Source: CAYXTI01 sp964468495
GTDB taxonomy: Bacteria; Pseudomonadota; Alphaproteobacteria; Rickettsiales; Rickettsiaceae
Direction: 5' to 3'
Assembly: GCA_964468495.1 (NCBI GenBank)
Contig: CAYXTI010000026.1
Coordinates: 1 to 64,000, forward strand
DNA: 64,000 bases
Shown here: piece by piece, positions 50,837 to 59,803 of the stretch
Position numbering within the stretch: position 1 is the first letter of the stretch
Layout: each line of letters starts with the position of its first letter
Notes under the pieces: generated by a model
What the model was told of the DNA's origin: nothing
The model's database searches: none
Seen by the model: the letters and a program-made list of their open reading frames with translations, nothing else
Program-made: the position numbers and the translations under genes

Positions 50837-51664
50837 TCACTTCATTCTATTGTTAAGTACTTCTATTGCTTCATGATCCTCAAGCCAAATAGCTTTTTCT
50901 AGCAGCAGTTTCTTTTGTAAAGAAACTACTTTTGGGTCAGCAAAAACTTGTTCTTGATATAACTTGATGTAATGAATATTATGATTATTAATATTCAATT
51001 TTTCGCATAACCTATCAACTTTTTTTAAATCATATTTTGCATGACTAATAACTATTATATTTTTTGGTTTAATATTTACCTCGTTTAAAAAATATGCTAT
51101 AGCATTAGCTAAAATATGATTTCCTCTTAATAATATCCCCATATAAAATAAAGTACCTCCTTTTTTATAATCTAATATCTCTAAAGTTTGTTGGTCATTG
51201 ACCTTGGTAGTAAGCTCTATTCCTAACCTTCGTAATTCTAAATAACGTCTAGGTAAAAGATCTACTACAAACTTTGGTAATGAGCATATCCCGTAGACAA
51301 CAGCGCCTTTATTTTTTATATTAGTAATAAAATTTATCCACTCTAGTTCCATTAACTCTATATCTCTATTAATATACCAAGCACGCACTACATCTTTATA
51401 ATAAGAAAATTTATATGATAGCTTAATTAAGCTATTAATAAACTGATTATCTGATCTAGAATATGGCCTAAACATTTTTGCTGTAGGTATAGTTAAAGTA
51501 TTATCAATTTCTATAAAAACCATAGTATCTTTATCAATTTCATTTAGCATTTTATCTATAGTAGAAGAATTGACTGAATTAATTGATATAATATCGGCAA
51601 AAGAATTTTTGAAAAATAGACAACTACATATTAATATATGTAAACCACTTATTATAATACGCAT
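50837..51664 (-). CDS. Exported DUF2608-like (HAD-like) protein, paralogue 1
   Basis: The 275-aa protein begins with a signal peptide (residues 1-23, cleavage after SFA). The mature part resembles DUF2608 proteins, which look like secreted HAD-superfamily proteins. The motif I region reads FIEIDNTLTIP: the position of the nucleophilic first aspartate of HAD phosphatases is Glu52, while Asp54 and the Thr are kept. A later VISHAKYDLKKVDRLCE stretch resembles the acid/base region around motif IV. It is followed (downstream on the minus strand) by rplY after a spacer and preceded by a paralogue. Function is unknown; loss of the nucleophile suggests a binding rather than catalytic role. Confidence 0.6.
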   Translation of the reverse strand: MRIIISGLHILICSCLFFKNSFADIISINSVNSSTIDKMLNEIDKDTMVFIEIDNTLTIPTAKMFRPYSRSDNQFINSLIKLSYKFSYYKDVVRAWYINRDIELMELEWINFITNIKNKGAVVYGICSLPKFVVDLLPRRYLELRRLGIELTTKVNDQQTLEILDYKKGGTLFYMGILLRGNHILANAIAYFLNEVNIKPKNIIVISHAKYDLKKVDRLCEKLNINNHNIHYIKLYQEQVFADPKVVSLQKKLLLEKAIWLEDHEAIEVLNNRMK

Positions 51665-51796
51665 AGTTCTTCAATTAATAAAAATATCTATAACCTTAAT
51701 AAAACATAATCTCCTAAAATTGATATAACTATCGCTTTATATATGATTACAATAAAATAATTGAGATAATATTATTGCTTCTTATATACGATAATA

Positions 51797-52708
51797 TTAC
51801 TCTAATTCTTCTAACATACGATCTTCTTGCTTTATTTCCTCTTGTATCGATTCTTCTTTTCGTTTTACATTCTTTAGTTTTTGGATTATTTCTGTCCAAA
51901 AAGACATGTATTCCTGTGATGAAATAGTCGTATCTTTAAGATCATCGTTTAATTGCTTATATGATATACCAATGAAATTAATATTATTATTTATTGCTAA
52001 TAATTGCTCTGACATTTTTGTTAAAAAATAACTGTTATTATCCATCACTACTATATTAGTAGGAATCCAATTTAATTTTTTTTCTAAAAGAAAAGGCAAT
52101 AGTAAAGAAACACCATTTTCCAAAAACATATCAGAACCATTACTACTAAGTACTCCTCTATAAAAAGAAGGATATGTCCCTGCAAAATGATATGAATCAT
52201 CATCTATAAGCAATTGAGTATCAGCAAAATTACCTAACTTAAGATCTATACCAATCTTTGCTAAATAAAGATATGTCCACACCTCAAGATAAGGAATATT
52301 ATTAAAACTACCTGTTAAATTATCTGTTATAACCATTACAGGAAAAGAATGATTTTGAATAATTGTAATTAACTTAGCTATATTCTGATCTGGCAAAAAT
52401 ACACTATTATACTGAGTTAACATCAACGGTAATAAATAACTTATTTTATTTTTACCTATGTCCTCAAGTAAATTGGTTAATAATGTTTCATATAACTCAT
52501 TATTTGTCTCTAAAATAGCTGGATGATTATATTGTAAAATAAAATTTTCTAAAGAAAAAACAAACAAGGTGTTTTTATTATCCGCTTCCGATAATAGCGG
52601 TGCAATAATTTTTTCTATTTCTTCTAAACTATCAGCCTTATGTACAACAGCTAAAGCCTGACAATTTAATATGAATATTAAAGATAATATTTTAAAAAAA
52701 TACAACAT
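51797..52708 (-). CDS. Exported DUF2608-like (HAD-like) protein, paralogue 2
   Basis: The 303-aa protein has a signal peptide (residues 1-20, cleavage after ALA). The motif I equivalent is FVFSLENFIL, with Ser52 and Glu54 at both aspartate positions, so it is even further from a catalytic HAD than its neighbour. Shared landmarks with paralogue 1 are a similar length, PYLEVWTYLYLAKIGIDLKL against the corresponding ELRRLGIEL region, a NIVVMDNNSYFLTKM motif IV-like stretch, and the NINFIGISYKQ segment. The last 30 residues are Glu-rich. The genes are tandem, 132 bases apart, and probably arose by duplication. Function is unknown. Confidence 0.58.
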   Translation of the reverse strand: MLYFFKILSLIFILNCQALAVVHKADSLEEIEKIIAPLLSEADNKNTLFVFSLENFILQYNHPAILETNNELYETLLTNLLEDIGKNKISYLLPLMLTQYNSVFLPDQNIAKLITIIQNHSFPVMVITDNLTGSFNNIPYLEVWTYLYLAKIGIDLKLGNFADTQLLIDDDSYHFAGTYPSFYRGVLSSNGSDMFLENGVSLLLPFLLEKKLNWIPTNIVVMDNNSYFLTKMSEQLLAINNNINFIGISYKQLNDDLKDTTISSQEYMSFWTEIIQKLKNVKRKEESIQEEIKQEDRMLEELE

Positions 52709-53017
52709 AACAAAAAATATAAGTAAAAATAAAATTATAATTTATATTATAAAAAAGCTAAATAATATAAGCTATTATTAAGTAATAATTTTTATAACAC
52801 CATCATACTAATGTGTATTTATTATCTTTAACAGTTATTTATAATCCTATACACAAAAAAATTTTATCTATAAGACTAAAAAAACATAGTATCATTAAAA
52901 TATTAAATGCTACTTAATTTAGTAGATTAGTTTGCTTAGCAAAATTTTTATAAATAAATAATATACTTGTGCAATCATTAATTCCCTGATATAAAAATGT
53001 ATAAAAAATAATAACAC
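52709..53017 (+). other. Spacer upstream of tRNA-Arg
   Basis: The 309-base AT-rich spacer has no coding signal. Only small AT hairpins (for example AGCTAAATAATATAAGCT near 52748) are seen. It must contain the tRNA promoter, which I cannot pin down. Confidence 0.4.
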
Positions 53018-53093
53018 GCATCCTTAGCTCAGTGGATAGAGCAACGGATTTCTAATCCGTAGGTCATAGGTTCGAATCCTTTAGGATGCGCCA
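53018..53093 (+). tRNA. tRNA-Arg (anticodon TCT)
   Basis: A full cloverleaf: acceptor stem GCATCCT (53018-53024) with AGGATGC (53083-53089), a D arm with AGCTCAGTGG, an anticodon stem ACGGA/TCCGT around the loop TTTCTAA with anticodon TCT at 53051-53053, a T arm with GGTTCGAATCC, discriminator G and an encoded CCA end. It reads AGA (and AGG) arginine codons, which dominate in AT-rich genomes. It is the only tRNA I found in the window. Confidence 0.96.
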
Positions 53094-53108
53094 CATAATT
53101 ATTTAATA

Positions 53109-53831
53109 TTAATTTTTATAACCATAATAATTTGCTGCCACCCCAAAAGTTAAATTTTGGTACCCAACGTTTTTGAATCCTATAGACTGAATTAGTGTCT
53201 TCATATCTTCCTGGTTTAAGAAAAGTTTTATACTTTCTGCTAAATAATCGTAAGCTGACTTATTACTAGCTACTAACTGGCCTAATTTTGGGATAAAATA
53301 ATCTAAATAAAAACTATATATAGACTTAACTAAACTATATTCATCACCAACCTTAGAAAACTCAAGACATAAAAATTTTCCAGTTGGTTTTAATACCCTA
53401 TAAGCTTCAGCTAAGCCTTTTTTTATCGATGAAAAGTTTCTAATCCCAAATGCAATAATATAATAATCAAAACTATTATCAGCAAATGGAAGCTGCTCTG
53501 CATCTGCTAAAACAATATTAATATTATTAAATAAATTATTATTTATTATTTTTTCTTGACATATTCTAAGCATTGAGTGATTAATATCGCAAATCGTAAT
53601 AGATGGAGTATAGTTAGTATAACTAGAATATTTGTTCATTATTATAGCTATATCACCTGTTCCTCCTGCAACATCAATGATTTTTGAATTTAAATTAGGT
53701 ATCATACGACATATTTTATATTTCCAGATTCTATGCATACCAAAACTCATAATATCATTCATGTAATCATACTTATTAGATACATTAGTAAAAATTTCAT
53801 TTACTAATGTTTTCTTATTTTTTTTTTTCAT
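53109..53831 (-). CDS. ubiE: Ubiquinone/menaquinone C-methyltransferase UbiE
   Basis: UbiE is an S-adenosylmethionine methyltransferase acting on the benzoquinone intermediate of ubiquinone synthesis. The protein is 240 aa from the ATG at 53831; a TTG at 53879 would add 16 residues that do not fit the family. Visible are the FTNVSNKYDYMNDIMSFGMHRIWK start, the SAM-binding motif IDVAGGTGDIA, DAEQLPFADNSFD, IAFGIRNF and EAYRVLKPTGKFLCLEFSK. It lies 15 bases from the tRNA gene's CCA end, convergent with it. Confidence 0.94.
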   Translation of the reverse strand: MKKKNKKTLVNEIFTNVSNKYDYMNDIMSFGMHRIWKYKICRMIPNLNSKIIDVAGGTGDIAIIMNKYSSYTNYTPSITICDINHSMLRICQEKIINNNLFNNINIVLADAEQLPFADNSFDYYIIAFGIRNFSSIKKGLAEAYRVLKPTGKFLCLEFSKVGDEYSLVKSIYSFYLDYFIPKLGQLVASNKSAYDYLAESIKLFLNQEDMKTLIQSIGFKNVGYQNLTFGVAANYYGYKN

Positions 53832-53956
53832 ATTTAAAATTAATCCACTGTAATCATTATTTAATAATATTCTATACAAAAAACATATTATAGGAAAAGA
53901 TTGTTTTTTTATATAATAATAACTATTTTAAATTATTAAAAATTTTAATCACTTAT

Positions 53957-54775
53957 ATGCCAGAACTACCAGAAATAGAAACAATAAAAATTTATCTTAA
54001 ACAATATATATTACAAAAAAATATTAGTAATATAGTAATTTATAATAGAAACTTAAGATACAAAATAAGTAATAATTTAGAAACACAAATAATTAAATCT
54101 AATATTATTAGCGTACAAAGATCTGCAAAATATTTAATTATTAATCTTGATAATAATCAATCACTTATTTTTCATTTAGGAATGAGCGGAATATTAACTC
54201 TTCAAGCTATGAATTATATTCCTATAAAACATGATCACATTATTATTATTTTAGATAATACATATAAATTAGTATTTAATGATCCTAGAAGATTCGGAGC
54301 ATTAATAAGTTGTAATACGTCAGAACTAAATCAACACAAACTTTTAAAAAAAGGAGTAGAACCTCTCTCATCCAACTTTAATAATAAGTATTTATATCAA
54401 TGTTTACAAAAGAAAAAAACAGCAATCAAAAATTGTATAATGGATAATAAAATTGTGGTAGGAATAGGTAATATTTATGCATGTGAAAGCTTATTTTTAT
54501 CAAAATTAAATCCTACTATTGATGGCTATAAAGTAACTTTTGATAAAACTACGCAGCTAGTAAAAGCTATAAAAATTATATTATCAGAAGCAATTAAACT
54601 AGGAGGAACTTCTATCAAAGATTTTATTAACGTCAATGGAAAACTAGGTTATTTTTCTCAACAACTAAAAGTATATGATAGACAAAATCAAAAATGTAAT
54701 AATTGTAATTATACAATAAAAAAGTTAAAACAAATTAATAGATCTACTTTTTTTTGTCCCAATTGCCAAACTTAA
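53957..54775 (+). CDS. mutM: Formamidopyrimidine-DNA glycosylase (MutM/Fpg)
   Basis: MutM excises 8-oxoguanine and formamidopyrimidines. The 272-aa protein starts with MPELPEIETIK, where Pro2 is the catalytic N-terminus and Glu3 is essential. HLGMSGIL and FNDPRRFGAL follow. The helix-two-turn-helix contains NKIVVGIGNIYACESLF, and the C-terminal zinc finger reads C-x2-C-x16-C-x2-C (CNNC...CPNC). All functional residues appear intact. It is divergent from ubiE with 125 bases between the starts. Confidence 0.95.
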   Translation: MPELPEIETIKIYLKQYILQKNISNIVIYNRNLRYKISNNLETQIIKSNIISVQRSAKYLIINLDNNQSLIFHLGMSGILTLQAMNYIPIKHDHIIIILDNTYKLVFNDPRRFGALISCNTSELNQHKLLKKGVEPLSSNFNNKYLYQCLQKKKTAIKNCIMDNKIVVGIGNIYACESLFLSKLNPTIDGYKVTFDKTTQLVKAIKIILSEAIKLGGTSIKDFINVNGKLGYFSQQLKVYDRQNQKCNNCNYTIKKLKQINRSTFFCPNCQT

Positions 54776-55218
54776 GCTTTAAATAATACTAATTTTATTC
54801 ACTATTTTATTTATTTTATTTTTTATTGTATAATGATACCATTATTTTTTAATATTGATTTTTACAAACTTATTTATAAAAAATCAATTAAATTAATGAT
54901 AGTAAATAATTAATAATGTGCTATATTATAAATAGGAAGCTAATTAAATATACTATTAATCTATCTATGTAATATATTAAAAGGTCCTATTTATTACCAG
55001 ACCTGCAGTTATAGAAAATTTAAGTATTGCAAAAATTAGTAACAACAATGCCTTAAATAAATAGAACTTATTAAGTATTAATACAAAGATTAGTATTCTA
55101 AAAACATTAATATAAGTTCATCAGGGAAATTTTTATACTAACTCTAAGAAAAAAATTCTCCTGCATAACTTACATTAATAGAGTTTACTTTTAAATTATA
55201 AAAGTTAAATGAAATTAG
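54776..55218 (+). other. Spacer between mutM and hemD
   Basis: This is the first 443 bases of a 622-base gap. There is no ORF of note and no tRNA fold. AAATAGGA near 54931 and TCCTATTT near 54985 form a distant inverted repeat. The remaining part contains the hairpin cluster listed next. Confidence 0.4.
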
Positions 55219-55313
55219 GAGTGTTTGAATATGTTAAACACTCTAAATCCTTAAGGAGGATAGCATAAATCCTGTTATTTATTTATAAACACTTAGAATT
55301 ATGCTTCCTTTTT
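55219..55313 (+). ncRNA. Candidate structured leader or small RNA upstream of hemD
   Basis: Several hairpins cluster in 95 bases that are less AT-rich than the flanks. GAGTGTTT (55219-55226) pairs with AAACACTC (55236-55243). ATCCT (55247-55251) pairs with AGGAT (55257-55261). The same AGGA(T)AGCATAA (55257-55268) can instead pair with TTATGCTTCCT (55299-55309), ahead of four Ts, like a terminator with a bulged T. It can also pair with ATCCT at 55269-55273. The mutually exclusive pairings suggest an attenuator, 85 bases before hemD. I cannot match it to a known RNA family. Confidence 0.3.
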
Positions 55314-55397
55314 AGCTAAATATTAAAATTAAATAAATAAAAAATTAAAAAACAATCACTTTAGAGCATAAAAAACTTAAAAAGGTTATAACAAAAA

Positions 55398-56063
55398 GTG
55401 AAAGTTATATTATTAGCCCGATCATGTATAGATAACATTTTATTGTCAAATATCTTATCTGTGAAAGGGTATAAATGTATTAATTTAAATATTATCAAAT
55501 ATATAAATATAGATTTTGACTATTCTATATTACAACATGTAGAAAATATAATTATTACTAGCAAATATGCAGCAAATTTATTAAAGGTAAATAATAATAA
55601 TTATACTGTTTTAGTTGTTGGGAATAAATCTGCTCAAATCTTATTAAAAAAAAGATACTTAGTAAAATTTATAGCAAATAATGCATTAGAATTAAAACAC
55701 TATATTGAATCACAAAGTAATATTGTAGGGGTATATTTATCCAGCAACTATATTACAGTGAAAATGCCAATAACAATTAGTAGATATATTTTTTATAAAG
55801 TAATGTATAAAGATAATCTAACAATAGAAGAAATAATTCAAATTAAAGAAGGGATAGATTATATCTTATTATACTCATTAAATAGCTCAAAAACTTTTAT
55901 AACACTCATTTTAAGGAACAAATTATTATATTACATAAAAAGTAGTACAATATTAACTATCAGTAATAAAGTCTATAACAGCATAATTAGTACATATTGC
56001 AAAAACACTATTATATTCAATAATACTGATGAAATAATAAAATATTTAGATAAAAATTACTGA
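55398..56063 (+). CDS. hemD: Uroporphyrinogen-III synthase (HemD)-like protein
   Basis: HemD cyclises hydroxymethylbilane to uroporphyrinogen III in haem synthesis; the family is very poorly conserved in sequence. The 221-aa protein begins at GTG with KVILLARS, then has two similar alpha/beta halves. Recognisable landmarks are NIIITSKYAANLL near residues 50-62 (usual FTS...A), VLVVGNKSAQILLKK (VGxxTA) and YILLYSLNSSKTFI in the second half. The genes that follow (an anchored membrane protein and a HemY-like protein) copy the alphaproteobacterial hemD-mitofilin/hemX-hemY order, which strengthens the call. Confidence 0.75.
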   Translation: MKVILLARSCIDNILLSNILSVKGYKCINLNIIKYINIDFDYSILQHVENIIITSKYAANLLKVNNNNYTVLVVGNKSAQILLKKRYLVKFIANNALELKHYIESQSNIVGVYLSSNYITVKMPITISRYIFYKVMYKDNLTIEEIIQIKEGIDYILLYSLNSSKTFITLILRNKLLYYIKSSTILTISNKVYNSIISTYCKNTIIFNNTDEIIKYLDKNY

Positions 56064-56101
56064 TTAATAAATAAAAATTATTAAAAATCAAATGTAAAAA
56101 T

Positions 56102-56875
56102 ATGCTAAAAAAAAATAAAATAAATGATAATCAAAGAAATAATAATTATAAGGATAACGATGGTAAGAAAAAAAATAAACTAATGTTAATATTTTTGTTA
56201 TTAATAATAACAGGTGTTATTGTATTACTAGCATTAGACCAGTATCTATATGATTACCAAGAGAAAACAACACAGCATAAAGAAAAAACAATAGATATTA
56301 CTGAACTAGAACTAACACAAAATTATGGAAGGGAATTATCTAATAATCATAAAAAAAAATTACCAGATGAAATAATAAAAAATTTATGCCCATATAGTAA
56401 AATTTATAATAATAATATTCTATATTCTAAAAATTTCGAGTTTATAAAAGAAAATAATTTAACTAAATCGCTACCAGAAAATGATAATAAAAAAGAAAAA
56501 GCATTAAAAAACAAAGGAACAGTTAATTTTAAAGATTATAAAAATTATCTATTTGCAACAAGTAATTTATTAGTTAAATTAGCAAAAGAACAGCCTTACA
56601 GCCAAGAATTAAAAATAATATCGAAATTAGAATTTCCTTCTAATATTAATGATATCATTGATATTCTATTCAAATTTAATTATTTAATAGAATTAAATAA
56701 TAAACCAAAAAATATTATTCCTTTTGGATCAAAAACCATAGGTAAATTTATTACTATAACTTACAATCCAATTACCTTAGAATATAACCAAATGAAATCT
56801 CTGTTATATAACAACATTGATCAATTAATAAATTATATTTATTCTTATGAAATAAAAAAACAATTTATAAAATAA
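56102..56875 (+). CDS. Hypothetical single-pass membrane protein in the hemD-hemY cluster
   Basis: The protein is 257 aa. A lysine/asparagine-rich cytoplasmic N-terminus is followed by one membrane helix at residues about 27-46 and a polar periplasmic part of about 210 residues. Its gene lies 38 bases after hemD and 23 bases before a HemY-like gene. In other Alphaproteobacteria this slot holds a mitofilin/HemX-like anchored protein. I cannot confirm homology by sequence, as the conserved residues are not visible. The role is unknown. Confidence 0.5.
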   Translation: MLKKNKINDNQRNNNYKDNDGKKKNKLMLIFLLLIITGVIVLLALDQYLYDYQEKTTQHKEKTIDITELELTQNYGRELSNNHKKKLPDEIIKNLCPYSKIYNNNILYSKNFEFIKENNLTKSLPENDNKKEKALKNKGTVNFKDYKNYLFATSNLLVKLAKEQPYSQELKIISKLEFPSNINDIIDILFKFNYLIELNNKPKNIIPFGSKTIGKFITITYNPITLEYNQMKSLLYNNIDQLINYIYSYEIKKQFIK

Positions 56876-56898
56876 CTACTACATTTATTAAAATAATA

Positions 56899-57930
56899 AT
56901 GGTTATGCTCCGTTTTATATTTATATGTACACTTATCTTTAGCTTATACTTAGCATCGATATATATAACTACATATGATCCATTAGTAACTTTTTCAGTG
57001 CTTAATTATAAAACTCAGTTACATTTGAGTATCTTAATATTAATTCTTTTAATAATACAATTAGCTTTATCTTTAATATTCAAGTTAGCATTTTATATCC
57101 TATATTTACCATTTAGTATTAAAAAATATTTACACCAAAAATCGCTAAGCAATTTAAATAAAAATATATTAAAAACATATATAGAATTACTAATTGGAAA
57201 TCGAACTCAAGCGATAGAATTTAGTAAAAAATTATTAACTAATACTACATACAATATTAATCCTTCATTTAAAAACCTTATTTATTCATTAACAGAATCT
57301 AATTTTGATAACAAATTACATTATTTAATGAAACTATTAGATACTAAGTTAATACGAAACTACGCATTAAAACAACTTGCTATAACATATAGTAGTTATC
57401 TAATGTATGAAAGCGCTGAAAAATATATTGAACAAGCATTTGCTCAAGATAATACAGATACAGAAACTTTACTGTTACTAATTAAGATATATGCTGCTCT
57501 TCACAAATGGCATAAAATGCTTTTTATAATAACAAAACTACAAAGAACTGATAATAAGTTATTAGATGATCATAAGAATGAATTTGCTACATATTATTTT
57601 CAAGCAGCATCTTTTTTTGTTGATAAAGAAGATAAAGATAAAGCAAATCATTATCTAGAATTAGCATTAAATATCTATCATTCTCACCTAGATTCATTAA
57701 ATTTATTTGTAAAAATAAATGATACTTCAAATAAAGGTATAAAAATATTACTATTGGCATTTAATACAAACCCAAGTTTTGAAATTGCACAAATATACAT
57801 AAAATACAGTAATGATAAAGCTCCTAAACTATATAAAACATTATCAAATATAGTACCTCCATCAAAAAACATTGCTTTATTCCTAGCAATAGCTGCTTAT
57901 TTAAAAATAGATCAAAAGATCATTAATTAA
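56899..57930 (+). CDS. hemY: HemY-like TPR membrane protein
   Basis: This belongs to the HemY family of the hem cluster, not the protoporphyrinogen oxidase of the same name. The 343-aa protein has two N-terminal membrane helices (residues about 5-25 and 42-70) and a helical, TPR-like periplasmic domain with segments such as SSYLMYESAEKYIEQAFAQD and NHYLELALNIYHSH. The tail of the family, with the C-terminal cysteines of enterobacterial HemY, is absent. Operon position after hemD supports the call. The role is poorly known even in model bacteria. Confidence 0.65.
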   Translation: MVMLRFIFICTLIFSLYLASIYITTYDPLVTFSVLNYKTQLHLSILILILLIIQLALSLIFKLAFYILYLPFSIKKYLHQKSLSNLNKNILKTYIELLIGNRTQAIEFSKKLLTNTTYNINPSFKNLIYSLTESNFDNKLHYLMKLLDTKLIRNYALKQLAITYSSYLMYESAEKYIEQAFAQDNTDTETLLLLIKIYAALHKWHKMLFIITKLQRTDNKLLDDHKNEFATYYFQAASFFVDKEDKDKANHYLELALNIYHSHLDSLNLFVKINDTSNKGIKILLLAFNTNPSFEIAQIYIKYSNDKAPKLYKTLSNIVPPSKNIALFLAIAAYLKIDQKIIN

Positions 57931-57975
57931 TAGATATTAATCTTAAATAACATACTACCAATAAAATATATCATT

Positions 57976-59082
57976 ATGTTAGGTAAAAAAAATATTTCAT
58001 TAATAAAAAAATTAGATGATAACCAAAATAGGTTATTAAAACAATTAGAAGAAATTAGTAAAACTATACAACCTATATCTTGGGTTACAAAACTAAAAAA
58101 AATTTTTAAAAAAAATACTTACCCTAATGGTATATACCTTTATGGTACAGTTGGAAGTGGAAAAACAATGTTAATGGAATTATTCTATAAAAAAATTAAT
58201 GTTAACAAAAAAATGGTCCATTATCATAGTTTTATGAATGAATTACATATCATGATTCAAAAAATTAAATCTATCAACCATCACTATAAATTAATCAAAA
58301 AATTAGCAATATCTATATCAAAGACAATAAGAGTATTATGCATAGATGAATTAGAAATAAAGGACATATCAGATGCCATGATTATACAGAAATTAGTAGA
58401 TTATCTAATAAAAAATAATGTTTTTCTCTTCTTTACTAGTAACATTAGTCCAGATAATATATATAAAGATGGATTGAATCGAGAATTAATATTCCCTTTT
58501 ATTAATATAATAAAAAGTAATTTTCTGGTATTATCACTAAACTCAGACAAAGATTACCGTTATAAAAAAATCAACAGCAATATCTATAATAAACGTATTA
58601 TATTCCCTATTAATAAACAATCAAAAAAAAATATAAAAAAAATTATTAAAACACTATGTAATAATAACAAGATTCAACCTAGTAATATCAAAATATTAGG
58701 TCGAAATATATGTTTTAAAAAAGTATATAAAGACACATTATTAACTACTTTTACAGAATTATGTATAAGTGAATTTAGCTATGTTGATTATGTTGCAATA
58801 TGTAAGGTCTATAGCATAATAGTATTAGAGGATGTTCCTGAGCTAAAAGCTGATGAAATAAACTTAGTAATTAGACTTATACAGTTTATAGATAGTGCTT
58901 ACTTTTATAAGGTATTATTATTTGTTACACTTACTAAACATCCTAGTGATATATATAAACATGAAAAAATGAATCAAGAATTCCAAAGAACTATATCTAG
59001 ACTACAGGAAATGGATAGTATAAATTACTTGCAGGATTTTTATAATGATAGATCATACAAAACCCCGATTCATTACTTTTGA
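57976..59082 (+). CDS. zapE: AFG1-family ATPase / cell division protein ZapE
   Basis: ZapE-type ATPases associate with the Z ring in E. coli; mitochondrial AFG1 (LACE1) relatives help remove faulty respiratory subunits. The 368-aa protein has the Walker A motif YGTVGSGKTMLMELFY (residues about 54-69), the HYHSFMNELH segment, a Walker B LCIDELEIKDISDAMI, FFTSNISPDNIYKDGLNRELIFPFI and the C-terminal RLIQFIDSAYF and RTISRLQEM. Length agrees with the family. It lies 45 bases after hemY. Confidence 0.9.
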   Translation: MLGKKNISLIKKLDDNQNRLLKQLEEISKTIQPISWVTKLKKIFKKNTYPNGIYLYGTVGSGKTMLMELFYKKINVNKKMVHYHSFMNELHIMIQKIKSINHHYKLIKKLAISISKTIRVLCIDELEIKDISDAMIIQKLVDYLIKNNVFLFFTSNISPDNIYKDGLNRELIFPFINIIKSNFLVLSLNSDKDYRYKKINSNIYNKRIIFPINKQSKKNIKKIIKTLCNNNKIQPSNIKILGRNICFKKVYKDTLLTTFTELCISEFSYVDYVAICKVYSIIVLEDVPELKADEINLVIRLIQFIDSAYFYKVLLFVTLTKHPSDIYKHEKMNQEFQRTISRLQEMDSINYLQDFYNDRSYKTPIHYF

Positions 59083-59711
59083 AAGAATATTAGGAAGTAG
59101 AAAAACTACCTCAAGTAAATTACTCTATCAGTATTTATTATCTAGAAATATAAAATCTATATAATATACAAAAAAAGTGGGGGAACTTTAGAAGCAAATA
59201 TAATTAAAAATTTTTTGCTTTCATCAGAGCTATTCCAGCACACGTTATGAAAACATATTAATAAAGTAATTATTCCTGCTCCCTTAGATGGATTATAGGT
59301 AATTTATGATAGATTTTCTTGATTCAACAATATTGCTATTAATGAGGGTAATCTGATTTCACTATATTATGAAATATATGATTTACATAAAAAATTAATG
59401 AAAATTAGTTATAGTAACGAAGTTGAAGACATAATCAAGCCTAAGGTTAATGTACATGAATATGATACTGCTGGGATTATACCTGATACTACTTTTTTAT
59501 CGATCTTCCTACTAATATCGTCTTTCCTAGAATTTTAAAAACAACTAAAACAAATAAGTACAAAGAAAAAAATATAGCTTTTCATAATCAAATTTATAAT
59601 CACTTTAAAAATATATCATCTTTATATAAAAAAAGAATAATATCAATTACATGCACAAATAAAACAATAACAAATATACATACGATAATAGTAGATATGA
59701 TCTTGACTTAA
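59083..59711 (+). pseudogene. Degraded protein-coding gene, family not identified
   Basis: The 721-base gap between zapE and the S9 peptidase holds a broken reading frame. From about 59170 one frame reads KSGGTLEANIIKNF, then is interrupted by TGA, TAG and TGA, and resumes through LISLYYEIYDLHKKL and VNVHEYDTAGIIPDTTF. A shift near 59497 continues it as LPTNIVFPRILKTTKTN to a TAA at 59709-59711. A coding-like composition and a single plausible protein across the lesions support decay rather than chance. A weak resemblance to the SH3-like region of M23 peptidases is not enough to name it. The last 90 bases (59712-59803) look empty. Confidence 0.5.
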
Positions 59712-59803
59712 AAAAGCACTATTATATAGTAAAACTTGTAATGATATGTATAAATAATAAATATGATTACTAAAAAAAATTATAACTCCTTTATTTATTA
59801 ACT

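Noticed and set aside
53018..53093. tRNA-Arg as an integration (att) site
   Set aside because: No integrase gene and no duplicated tRNA 3' end were found nearby.
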